Source of the DNA: Punica granatum
Lineage: Eukaryota > Streptophyta > Magnoliopsida > Myrtales > Lythraceae
Reading direction: 5' to 3'
NCBI RefSeq assembly: GCF_007655135.1
Contig: NC_045131.1
Location: forward strand, 14,678,001 to 14,742,000
Length of the DNA: 64,000 bases
The notes under the pieces are model-generated. The model did not search any database. It was given only the letters and a program-made list of their open reading frames with translations, and was not told the origin of the DNA. Positions 24,702-34,385 of the stretch are shown in pieces (position 1 is the stretch's first letter; each line of letters starts with the position of its first letter). The position numbers and the translations under genes were made by a program.

Positions 24702-24863
24702 TGTAAAGAAGATAGGAATTGGGCTGAAAAGCTTGCTATTGTCATTCAATTGATCGGTATGTATACAACTCAGACCTAATCAATAAAAGGAAAATAAGAA
24801 CTATGACTAAAATAGGCTATGCTAAATATGTACAAAAATCTGTAGGAAAAACTTTCCATAATA
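24702..24863 (-). repeat. 5' LTR of the copia element
   Basis: 162 bp, starting next to the primer-binding site and ending at the GTCTC target duplication. It matches the 3' LTR except at three positions, about 2 percent divergence. Confidence 0.96.
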
Positions 24864-24868
24864 GTCTC

Positions 24869-26462
24869 ATTCTTAATACACACTAATTAAAGAAAGGGTT
24901 AATTTACAATAATGACAACTTTACTCTCATTTTTACAGATAAAAAATGAAGCTTATTAAAAATTGAAATGTGTATTTTCAAAATAGTTTTATTAATAGCC
25001 ACTTTTTAGTTTTCGTAAAGTTTTTCTTAAGAAAAATATATTTTTATAAAATTTAACAAATTCAAAAATACAAATTGAGAAAATTACACGGGGGGGAGAT
25101 GATCGAAGAGGGAGCTGGGACAGCATTGGGGACGTTCGACGTCAGCCATCACCATCTGAATTTATCGATTTGTCCTAAGAGAGAGATGAAGGACAAAGTT
25201 CTAGTGATATGGGGGCCTGATACCAGCCATCACAACCCCAATATGGTTGCGGGCAATTCTTAGCTGCATTACTACTCTTTTACCTCTCCCTTCATTAATT
25301 TGTGTATTTTTCTTTTTATTATAGTATTAGTTCTCGAATATTATTTCATTTTAATTTTTTTTGAAATTATTACAAAAAATCAGAAACTAGACTAAAAAGG
25401 AAAAACTTAATGGAAAATGCACAGTTGTTATAAACAAAACTATTTTGAAAGATTCATTACTTTATTTTTAATAAGATTCTTTATTTTTTTATATTTAGAA
25501 AAGAGAGTAAAGTTGAGATTTTTCTAAAAATTAATCTTGGTATATCAAACTACCATAGGAAAAAAACGTGGTTTGATTTAAGCCGTTAGGCGTTTGTTTC
25601 CATTAAGTAAAGTTTTGCGTTCGAGTCTTGTAAATAGAAAAAATTTATGATGTGAGAGTTTTACCCATTAGTTGGCCAACTAGGCTCAACTGAATTAGTC
25701 GGGTCCGTTGACTTCTAGATACCATGGTGCACATCGAAAATAACTAATATAAAAAAAATAAAGCAAAGAGGTGGAATGCATGCACTTTTATGATTAATAA
25801 ATAAACAAAAGAGTGTTACCCAAAAAAAAAGAGAAAAACAAATGATGGAACCATAAAGAAGTATGAGAGTGAATTCTTAAGGGAAAATGGGTTTTAAAGA
25901 AGATATATAAGGAGAAATTTATTACAAAATTAATACTAAATCTAGTCTATTAAATTTTATTACGGATTTGAAGAATGAAAATTTTGAATGTAAAAAAAAA
26001 AGAACATAAATAACATTTGAAGCAAATGAAATCAATGAAATACTTTGCCTTTTTTAGTTACCTCTAAGGTTTCTTGAGTTAAACTCTGTTATGATACTTT
26101 TTCAAATCGTTCAAGTAATTCAACTATACGAGATTCATCACATTAATAAGAATTATTTTCTAGTATCTCCGGCGAGATTTGAACCCAATAATCTTTTCTT
26201 TACTACTTATAAAAAGTATGACTCTTGTCAGTTAAAAAATAAAAATTAAGGGGGTCATTGACTCATCATAATATGTAAATTCCCCTGGAAGAATCAAGAA
26301 AATGCATTATTGCCCCGTCAGCCTGGAACCGGAAGTAGAAGAAGGAGACAACGCCAGGGGCATTTCCGTAATAACAAAATATTTATACCTCAGAAGATTC
26401 GAATATTGACAGTACAGACAAAACATAACAGCCACACGGTCACACCAGCCCGCCCCGCCGGC
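24869..26462. other. Gene-free intergenic stretch upstream of CIPK
   Basis: AT-rich, with a SINE-like copy at 25575-25760 and a GC-richer patch at 25080-25260 resembling 4670-4980. No coding region is supported. The last 200 bp (26280-26460) become GC-rich on approach to the CIPK promoter. Confidence 0.5.
25575..25760 (+). repeat. SINE-like copy (family A)
   Basis: A B-box-like TGCGTTCGAGTCTTG (about 25616-25630) is followed by GTGAGAGTTTTACCCATTAG, a CTGAATTAGTCGG block and GATACCATGGTGCACATCG. The copy ends in an A-rich tail. The body matches the better-preserved copy at 55951-56129. Confidence 0.6.
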
Positions 26463-26470
26463 TATATAAA
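26463..26470 (+). promoter_or_regulatory. TATA box of the CIPK gene
   Basis: TATATAAA lies in an otherwise GC-rich stretch, 76 bp before the start codon. Transcription would begin about 30 bp downstream, leaving a short 5' leader. Confidence 0.75.
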
Positions 26471-26545
26471 CCACGCGACCCCCTGCGTGAGAAGGAGCTC
26501 GTCCCGTGCTTCATTCGTCGCCGCCTCCTCCTCCGCCGTGAGCCC

Positions 26546-27975
26546 ATGGACCCGGGGGCACCGCCGACGCCGTCCCAACAAGCAGCCGCCCCCCCGGCCG
26601 CATCCCCGACGACCCTTCTGGGCAGGTACCAGCTAGGACGGGTGTTGGGCCGGGGCAGCTTCGCCAAGGTCTACCAGGCGTGCTCCGTCGCCGACAGCTC
26701 CCCCGTCGCGATCAAGATCATCGACAAGAAGAGCAAGTCCCTCAACGCCGTCACGGAGGCGCAGGTGCTGAGGGAGGTCTCCGCCATGCGCCTACTCCAG
26801 TCCCACCCCAACATCCTCAAGATCCACGAGGTCATGGCCACCCGCTCCAAGATCTACCTCGTCATGGAGCTCGCCCCCGGCGGCGAGCTCTTCTCCAAGC
26901 TCACCCGCCGCGGCAGGTTCGTCCCCACCCCGGATTCCCGATTCAGTCCCCCAATTTACCCCTTTGAGCTTTCAGTTCTCTTGCGATCGAGCGAAATGGA
27001 AATCCTGATTTGAATTCGTTTTCCTTGGACTGAAGGTTCACCGAGCCCGCCACGCGCCGCCTGTTCCGGCAGCTCATCTCGGCCCTCATCTTCTGCCACG
27101 AGAACGGCGTGGCCCACCGCGACATCAAGCCCCAGAACCTGCTCCTCGACGGGGAGGGTAACCTCAAAGTCTCCGACTTCGGCCTGTCTGCCCTCCCCGA
27201 GCAGGTACGCGGTGATGGCCTCCTCCACACCGCCTGTGGGACGCCTGCCTTCACCGCCCCTGAGGTCGTGGCCCGGCGCGGCTACAGTGGCCCCAAGGCT
27301 GACGCCTGGTCGTGCGGAGTCATCCTCTACATGCTCCTCTGCGGCTCCCTGCCCTTTGACGACAACAACCTCGTCTCCATGTACAAGAAGATCGCCAGGC
27401 GGGATTACCAGTTCCCCAATTGGGTATCGAAGCCAGCGAGATACGTGATCAATCAGCTGCTCCACCCAAATCCAACCTCGAGGATGAGCCTGGAGGCTCT
27501 CCTCGAAACTGCCTGGTTCAAGAAATCGTCTGTCCTGTCAAAGTCTCAGAGCGACGGCAGCTTGTATGAAATGGCAGCCCTTTCCAAGGACTATGACTTT
27601 GGGTCCGTGTCGAGCGTGAATGCGTTCGATATCATATCTCTATCCGCAGGGCTTAATCTCTCAGGATTGTTTGAGACGAGCAATAAGCAAAGCAAGAGGT
27701 TCACTTCGACCGCTCCATTTGAGGATATCAGAGACACAGTCAGGGAAGTCGGAGGGAGGTTAGGATATGCAGTGGAGAAGATGAAGGGTGGGAGTTTGGT
27801 TCTAAGGAAAGGCGGATCGGTTCTGATTGTCGAAGTGTGGGAGATCGCTCAGTCGCTTATGCTGGTGGAGGTGAAGGTGGGAGATGGAGGAGCGGACTTT
27901 GGAGAGCATCACTGGGGAGAGTGGAGGGCTGGGCTCGAAGAGCTTGTTCTTTCATGGCAGACCGACGATGTCTGA
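26546..27975 (+). CDS. CIPK: CBL-interacting protein kinase (SnRK3), CIPK4/7-like
   Basis: Two exons, 26546-26916 and 27036-27975, encode 436 residues. The kinase domain has Gly-loop GRGSFAKV (35-42), the ATP lysine in VAIK (57), HRD (151-153), DFG (171-173) and APE (198-200), all intact. The C-terminal regulatory part has the NAF motif (NAF at 319-321, then a DIISLS stretch) that binds calcineurin B-like Ca2+ sensors, then a PP2C-interaction-type region (about 345-375). CIPKs phosphorylate ion transporters and other targets after CBL recruitment to membranes. The activation loop wording ([16 protein letters not shown]) is closest to the CIPK4/CIPK7 group by my recognition. The 119-bp intron has an in-frame stop and is required; that clade is usually intronless. 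Coding GC is much higher than the surroundings. Confidence 0.95.
26917..27035 (+). other. Short intron in the CIPK gene, 119 bp
   Basis: The donor is CAG|GTTCGT and the acceptor CTGAAG|GTTCAC. AGGTTC occurs at both borders (26915-26920 and 27034-27039). The length is not a multiple of three and a TGA at 27011-27013 closes the unspliced frame. Removing it joins residue 124 to FTEP inside the kinase domain without loss. Confidence 0.92.
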
Positions 27976-28738
27976 ATCAGGCCAGGCAATTTTTGGTCCG
28001 CGAGACTGGCAATGGAATGTAATGCTGTTGACTCACGCCTCATTTGGAAGGAAAGAATGGAATTGCTGCATAAAACTCGGTTGTCCGTCTCTATGTTCAT
28101 TTGTGTCAAATGGGGCTATTCATCATAAAGGATGGTTCTTCCTCTTCTAGTCAGATCCCAACTGATCACTGGGTATGAGCCGCTGTGCCCTCAATGACGA
28201 TAACGGTATCAAGACTGTACGACCCTTTTCTATGTTGTAGGTAGTGAAACTGGAGCAAGCATGAGCGGGTGGATATGGGTGTGCTTCCTGGCTAGCTGCA
28301 TCCGACGGGTAGGTGAGATTTGGCTTGGGACTGAGCTGCTGTTAAATTTTTTATTTTTTTTTCAGTAGAAAGAGCTGCTGTTAATTTTAGGCTGATGGGA
28401 TCTATCGAAAGTCTGAAGTTTGTAGTTGAAGTAGTTTTGATGAAACACCGGTAGATCTTTGTATATGTAATTTGTTCGATTGATTTGGTTTGATTTGATC
28501 CTGCAGTTTGTTGTTGTAAATGATGATTATGTGCAGCTCTCTGCCTTGAAAGCACAGATATCGAATCAATCACAATGTCTGATCATTTTCCGCAATAAGA
28601 CACTCATTTGGTTGTATATTTGTAGCCCATGCAATGCCTAATTTCTGTTTTGCTTCTTCTTTGCCTTGAACATCTCATTCTGAAATTGTAAATTCGACCT
28701 ACATCAACAAAATTCATTCAAATATATTACAGAACTAA
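27976..28738. other. Intergenic region between convergent CIPK and PPR genes
   Basis: It presumably holds the 3' untranslated regions of both genes. No further gene is visible. The frame at 27884-28150 is an out-of-frame extension of CIPK. Confidence 0.6.
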
Positions 28739-31312
28739 TTACACATCATACGAAGAATTATCCACTTCAACTACAGCTGAGAGTGCCGATAGCCACGCTC
28801 GAATACCACCTTGTGGGTCCCTCTTCGCCTCGACTTCTAGCTTTCCAATTGCCTCCCTCGAAACTCCACACTTCATCAGCACAGCTCCTAGTGATTTATA
28901 TGTACAGTCATCGGGCCGGATCTCAGCCTCAATCATCTCCTGAAATGTCCCAGCCGCGTCCCTGATCCTCCCATCCATGACATAAAGCCCGAGCACGTTA
29001 TTATAACTCAGCAGTCCAGTCAACATTTCTAACTCCCTCATATGCTTGGCAATCCTAAGGGCTTGCTCTATCCTCCTGAGTCTCTTGTACATGCAGAGCA
29101 TCATTGCAAATGTGAATTCGTTTGCTTCCCTAGTTTGCCTCAACCGTTGGAAGATCTCCTCTGCATGCTCCACCATCAATCTCTCGCTGTAGAGGTCAAT
29201 CATACAGTTGGAAGAATATAGATCAGGACCCGCCTCGGATAGCTCTAGCATTCTGTAAGTTTCTTCTGCTTCTTTCAGATACCCGACTTTGGTGTATAGC
29301 TTGATCAAGGAGTTGTATATTACAGAGTTTCCAGACAAGCCCGCTTCCTTCATTTTATCGACATAACTGAGAGCTTCCTTAATGCTCCCAGTATCAGCAA
29401 AAGCGTTTATTAAAACACCATAAACAATGATATCGGGCTTCACATTGTGACAAATCATCTCCCGGTACAGTTTCTCTGCCATTTCCACCTGTCCAAGCTT
29501 GACAAAACTCGAGATAAGAGCACAGTACGGGATGCAATCTCCTACCAAGCCTGCCTCCTGCATCTTCCTTAAGTAGGGCATGGCTTTAAGTGGCAAATCA
29601 GCACTAGCTAAGTTTTGTACTAGAGAACTATAGCTGCATTGGTCAGGAACTACTCCTTCACCAGGCATGCTGTCAAATATGGAGCAAGCTTTATCGTAAC
29701 TACCTGCTATCCCATAAGCTTTGATCATCACATTGAACTCGAGCACTGAAAGCTTCTTCTGCTCTTGGCAGCAGAGAAAAGCCCTCTCAGCCTCTGTAAC
29801 ATGTCCTCTCTCCCCAAATGCATCAATATTGGCAGAATAGCACTCAGAGCTCATGCTTCCCGATAAGTGGAATCTCTGGAACCATGCCCATGACTTCCCG
29901 ATCAACCCAGCTTCAATGTACATCCTAGTCAATGCGGATTGGGTGTACTCATCAATCTCCAATCCCTTCTCATCCATCTCAGCTATTAGTGCTTCAGCTT
30001 CATACACCATATGCCTTATCGAGTAAGCATACAGAAGGGTCCGATAGCTAACAGGGTCAGGCTCAAGGTGGGTCCCCTTCATTTTCTCAAAGTAGGACCT
30101 CGCTGTCTCGATATCGTCATTCTTTGCATGGAGAGAGATCAAAATGTTGTAAGTTCTAGTGTCAGGCAAGCACCAAAGCTGCTCCATCCTCTGCATCAGT
30201 GAGTCCACTTCTTTCAGCTGATTATTGTTGCCGTACATGTGGATCATTGTGTTGAAAGTCACTGTGGTCGGGGCAATCCCTTCTTCAATCATCCGATTGA
30301 AAGTCGAGGAGGCTTCTTGGACTCGCCCCGATTTCCCATATGTGTCGATCAACGTGTTATATGTGTATGAACTCAAATAAGGCTTTTCTTCCGAGCCGTT
30401 CACTCTGTTAGTCACAGAATCGCCTAAGGACCACTTCCTAAAGAAGTCCTCAGCCTTTCCAAACTCACCAGCCTTCTTGTACATCTGAACGACAATGCCC
30501 ATTGTAACCTCGTCCGGCTCCATTCCTTGTTTGGTCATCTTTCCGAGCCAGACGAGGGCCGCCTCGGTTCGCCCACCTTTGCTGTAAACATCGATCAATG
30601 TACCATAAGTCGAATTGATTGGTTCTATCCCTCTTCTGCTCATCTCATCCCACAGCCTCTCCAAAAGCTGCCATTGCCCCGTCTTGCCCAAGACCCGGAG
30701 CATTATATTGTAATGAATCACGTTCAGCTCATAACATCCCTTCCTCTTGAACCACTCAAAGATCTCCAAGGCCCTCTCCCAACTCCTCTGCTCCTTCAAG
30801 ATTATGCTCCTCTCCTTGTTGCTGAGCCGCTCCTCCCACGGTCTAAACGCCTCATCCAAGTCCTCGATCGTCTCCAGCGCCTCCAGTATTGCGGGCAAAT
30901 AACCGCTGTAGCTCAGCCATTTCGTCGAACACTTGGCCTGCATCTTCGCAGCCTTTCCCTTCCCATTCAAACGCACTCCCCCCTTCCCTCCATTTTTAAT
31001 TCTACCACCAAAATCAGCATTACTCCTCTGCTTCTCTGCCGGGTCCGTCCCCGTCTTTCGTTTATCTACCCCGAAATCATCGGCACCACCATTTCTCCTA
31101 TTGCGGCTCTGCTTGGGGAACCCATTAAAGTTCCGACCTTCTCTGTCAGGAATTTCAAGAACTCTGCGTCCCCTTTGTCTTTCAGCTGTTTCCGTCGGGG
31201 TGACAGACACTCCTAAGCTGGGTGATGTTTTCGTCGACGACCCCAGAACGGGGAAGCATTTGGCATCAAACTGAAGCTTCACGAACATGCTCTCCCTTCC
31301 TCCTAGTTTCAA
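28739..31312 (-). CDS. P-class pentatricopeptide repeat protein, intronless
   Basis: A single uninterrupted frame of 857 codons. The N-terminal ~130 residues are basic and low in structure, as expected of an organelle-targeting region. From about residue 178 to 840 I count about 18 consecutive PPR motifs of 35 residues (for example TYGTLIDVYSKGGRTEAAL and TFNTMIHMYGNNNQLKEVD). No E, DYW or SMR domain follows, so it is P class. Such proteins bind organellar RNA and act in its processing, stability or translation. A second methionine at residue 9 (MFVKLQF) is an alternative start. The wording resembles the Arabidopsis At3g23020/At1g73710 group, a tentative match. A site II palindrome lies upstream. 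Confidence 0.96.
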   Translation of the reverse strand: MKLGGRESMFVKLQFDAKCFPVLGSSTKTSPSLGVSVTPTETAERQRGRRVLEIPDREGRNFNGFPKQSRNRRNGGADDFGVDKRKTGTDPAEKQRSNADFGGRIKNGGKGGVRLNGKGKAAKMQAKCSTKWLSYSGYLPAILEALETIEDLDEAFRPWEERLSNKERSIILKEQRSWERALEIFEWFKRKGCYELNVIHYNIMLRVLGKTGQWQLLERLWDEMSRRGIEPINSTYGTLIDVYSKGGRTEAALVWLGKMTKQGMEPDEVTMGIVVQMYKKAGEFGKAEDFFRKWSLGDSVTNRVNGSEEKPYLSSYTYNTLIDTYGKSGRVQEASSTFNRMIEEGIAPTTVTFNTMIHMYGNNNQLKEVDSLMQRMEQLWCLPDTRTYNILISLHAKNDDIETARSYFEKMKGTHLEPDPVSYRTLLYAYSIRHMVYEAEALIAEMDEKGLEIDEYTQSALTRMYIEAGLIGKSWAWFQRFHLSGSMSSECYSANIDAFGERGHVTEAERAFLCCQEQKKLSVLEFNVMIKAYGIAGSYDKACSIFDSMPGEGVVPDQCSYSSLVQNLASADLPLKAMPYLRKMQEAGLVGDCIPYCALISSFVKLGQVEMAEKLYREMICHNVKPDIIVYGVLINAFADTGSIKEALSYVDKMKEAGLSGNSVIYNSLIKLYTKVGYLKEAEETYRMLELSEAGPDLYSSNCMIDLYSERLMVEHAEEIFQRLRQTREANEFTFAMMLCMYKRLRRIEQALRIAKHMRELEMLTGLLSYNNVLGLYVMDGRIRDAAGTFQEMIEAEIRPDDCTYKSLGAVLMKCGVSREAIGKLEVEAKRDPQGGIRAWLSALSAVVEVDNSSYDV

Positions 31313-31555
31313 GAACTTTCGCGCGTCAACTCCCCAGAGAAGTTAGAGGGTGATGAGTGCAGAAGCATCATAGAAGACAAAGAATTGATGCCAATCAGCA
31401 AAGGGAGCAGAGCTCAGAAGAAAAGAGGAGGGAGGAGCTCCTCCTGGTTCGGTTCGGTTTGGTGTTCTTCGGCTCCTGATTTCCTGAGATCAGTTTGTCG
31501 TGCGTGTCGTCAGTTTCTTCGACGTTCTTTCATGTTGATTTTGGCATTTGGGCTC

Positions 31556-31573
31556 GGCCCAACGTGTTGGGCC
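31556..31573. promoter_or_regulatory. Palindromic pair of site II (TGGGCC-type) elements
   Basis: GGCCCAACGTGTTGGGCC forms two facing site II motifs, 243 bp upstream of the PPR start codon. Site II elements bind TCP factors and are common in promoters of genes for organelle and ribosomal proteins, which suits a PPR gene. The regulatory role here is inferred. Confidence 0.6.
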
Positions 31574-33084
31574 TATTCTTCGTCGAGAAGATTGGATCCA
31601 GCTTAGGTTAGGAATTCGCTCCATATATGGAAGTATTCAATTCCATGCATTTATTGGGAAGGGAAGTAATCTCAAATCTCTCGGAATTGCGATAGTAATA
31701 TTTTTTACCATTTTGCTCACGGAAAAATATTTCTCAAAAAAAGGAAGATGAAAACAGTTGTATGGCTTATGCATCAAGTTCGAGTCACAGAAAGAGGAAA
31801 CAAAGCCACCTCAAATTCGATGGCCCATACACGCAGAGGAAACACAAGTAATTTGCTCTCCCGATTCCTCAAGCCCACAAGCTCTGTTCCACCTCTTTTG
31901 ATATCATCACTGTCAAATTCATCTGAGTCCATCGAGCAACTGAGACGCCGGGGACCATCTTCCCGGGGGTGGTGACTAATCGGGGAGCCCCACCCCCTTC
32001 TTCGATCACTAGAAGAGAGAAAGACGCGAGAGATAGGACAGAGACGGGAGTGAGAGAAAAATGATAGAGAGAGATTTTTTTAAAAAAAAATTGTAGACAA
32101 CAACTTATTTTATTTTAGTATTTTTTTAAAATTTTATATTATTTTTTGAAATTTCATTTAATTTTTCTTAATTTTTATTGTTATTAATTTATTAGTGATG
32201 TGCCACACGCTATGAGTGGTACAACGCGGCAAATGTAATAATATATTGAGAACGTGGATTGCTAGGGTGGTGGTGGGGGAGAGACAGAGAGAGAGAGAGA
32301 GGCGAGAGCAGTGATAAGAGAGAGAGAGTCTTAATAAAAGGATAATTTTAACCCCAATTAATTCTTAATAAGTTTTTAAGAATAAAATTGAAGGGCATAT
32401 TGGTATTTTCATGCAGTTCGTAACTGTGAGGGGCATCAAGTTCTCATCATATATAGTAGTATAGATATGGTAGAATGGATATAAAACAAATAATTATAGA
32501 AATGGTGGTCCGCACAAAAAAATTTTAAAAAGGTGAAATGATTAGTTAATTATTATTTTTTTTGGCCCAGACAGCTTTTTGCCCTTTTCGTAATTTGTTG
32601 CATCATTTTCTTGGTAAGATTCAAGGTTCTCGCGCTTACTGTCTAAGAGTAATCTCAATCGGACATTGAACCTTTTACATTATTTTAGACGTAATTCAAA
32701 ACCATAAATATATGAACCAATGTAAACTAATTTCTTCCTTTGCAAATTATGTCTTACATAGTTAATATTAAAATATGGTATGATGCATTCCCAATATCTT
32801 AAAAATCTTGATTGCCATCATGTCTTATTCATATATTCTTTTATTTGAACGAAATTGCGGGAGATTTTGCTTTCGTAATTCTGAAAAATAAAATATTAAA
32901 CGTTATTCTCATTCTCAATAAGTGTGCTTTTCGCTACTGAAACTTATAATCTCCTCCTTATGAGGTTAAAACTGCTTATCACTTACCACAATTTGTTGAT
33001 AATTATGGTATTCTTTTATTTTGATATTCTTTTCATCACAACATACTCACCCGTACAATAAAACTCAATTCCCTATTACCAATG

Positions 33085-33250
33085 TGAGTTAATTCAAGCA
33101 GTTTGACACTTATTTTTCTTAAACAAACTCTCGAGTTTGAATCTTATGGATGAAGAAAATTCATGCTGGAAGAGTTTTATCCCTTAGTGGATTGACCGGG
33201 TTCAACTGAATTAGTAGAGGCTCAATTGAACTTTCTTATACCATGATTCT
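33085..33250 (+). repeat. SINE-like copy (family A)
   Basis: TCGAGTTTGAATCTTATGGA, GAAGAGTTTTATCCCTTAGT, CAACTGAATTAGTAG and CTTATACCATGATTC appear in the family order and lead into an A-run at about 33260. Confidence 0.55.
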
Positions 33251-33634
33251 GACTAGAGGGGAAAAAAAAACTCAATCACCTATTTGTATTCCCCTTTTTT
33301 CTTGCGATATTCTTTTATTATTATATTCTTTTCATCGGAACGTACTCACTCATTTAATAAATCTCAATCTCCTATGTGTATTTCTCTCCTTTTTTTATTG
33401 ATTTATTTTTTAGTAGAGCTTCCCTTTTTTATTTTTTTCCGCTTTTACTTAAGTACTTGTATAATTTTTTTTCATTAATTAGAAAACATATAAATCGATT
33501 GTCTTTCAACCTAATTTTACTATTTTTTCATATACATGGACATCGATATTGTATATAGATCCTAAAATTGGGGGTACAATGCTGAGTGCATGCTATAGCA
33601 AAACAAACTTCAATGAGTAAGTAATAAGGATTGG

Positions 33635-33785
33635 TTTAGATAATTTGGTTCATTTTCTTCTCGAATAAAGCTTTCAATTTGAGTCTTATAAATAGAGAGA
33701 ATTCATAATTAGAAGAATTTTATCCTTTGATAAATTGATTTGTTCAAAATTTAAATTAATTGGAACTTTTGATCTTTGAAATACC
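33635..33785 (+). repeat. SINE-like copy (family A)
   Basis: TCAATTTGAGTCTTATAAAT, GAAGAATTTTATCCTTTGAT and TTTGAAATAC occur in the family order, more degenerate than the neighbouring copy at 33085. Confidence 0.45.
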
Positions 33786-34205
33786 TTCACTTTTTCTACA
33801 GCTGGAGAAGAGTAGTGGAAGCTTCCTTCTTGCTTGATTGAGGCTGCACAATGCGACAGCAATGGAGACGGTTTGAATTTTAAAACACTTCACTGCCCGT
33901 TGTGGTCAAGCAAAAGGACAAGAAAATCCAGATGGGGCAGATGTGAAGGGACTGGCTTGCCCATTCATGACACCATATAATCCACCATCTATCGCTTATT
34001 CATCATCCTCACGAGTCATGACTAGTGCTTCCTCAATCATCGTATGCCGGGTTGTGCCGTATGCTGGGGGGGCTTGAGATCCACGGTAAAGTGAATCGTA
34101 TAAATTCTTAACTGTAATTGATTATACGATCGGATATCTTATTAAAAAATATATCATCAATCACCCACTCAAGACGGTAAAGAGATGGTGCATCCCGATC
34201 CATAG

Positions 34206-34283
34206 TTGACCGAGACTTTGACAATAAGAATCCCTTCCAACTTCACTTTCTCGAATTTCTTCTTCCATCACCTGACAAGTCAA
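34206..34283 (+). promoter_or_regulatory. W-box cluster upstream of the LysM receptor gene
   Basis: TTGACC at 34206-34211, TTGACA at 34218-34223 and GTCAA (TTGAC on the minus strand) at 34279-34283 lie 100 to 180 bp before the start codon. WRKY factors bind TTGAC cores, and such clusters are typical of defence-induced promoters. The role is inferred. Confidence 0.5.
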
Positions 34284-34323
34284 CAGATTCAATCAAAACC
34301 CTACAAACACAATCCTAATCCAT

Positions 34324-34330
34324 CTATAAA
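34324..34330 (+). promoter_or_regulatory. TATA box of the LysM receptor gene
   Basis: CTATAAA lies 55 bp before the ATG at 34386, at a suitable distance for a short leader. Confidence 0.6.
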
Positions 34331-34385
34331 TCCACTGAATTTTCCATGAAACCAAAACATGAGCAATTCTCAAGGCTAGACAAAG

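Larger units (their letters stand above)
17990..24863 (-). mobile_element. Ty1/copia LTR retrotransposon, decayed, with a nested solo LTR
   Basis: Two 162-bp LTRs (17990-18151 and 24702-24863) flank gag-pol on the minus strand. The target duplication is GTCTC at 17985-17989 and 24864-24868. The LTRs differ at 3 of 162 sites. In element sense the LTR begins TA and ends CA, not TG...CA. A primer-binding site and a polypurine tract are present. The domain order gag, protease, integrase, reverse transcriptase, RNase H is that of copia. Stops, frameshifts, the nested insertion and a changed RT catalytic motif make it inactive. Short LTRs and the zinc-knuckle wording suggest the Ale/Retrofit lineage, which I infer without a tree. 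Confidence 0.97.
31600..34200. other. Intergenic region between divergent PPR and LysM receptor genes
   Basis: AT-rich, with GA-rich patches near 32000-32060 and 32280-32330 and two SINE-like copies (33085-33250 and 33635-33785). The plus-strand frame 31748-31975 has no recognisable domain. No gene is supported. Confidence 0.55.

Noticed and set aside
30527..31274. 229- and 113-codon plus-strand frames
   Set aside because: They are antisense to the PPR gene, whose repeat structure is unambiguous.
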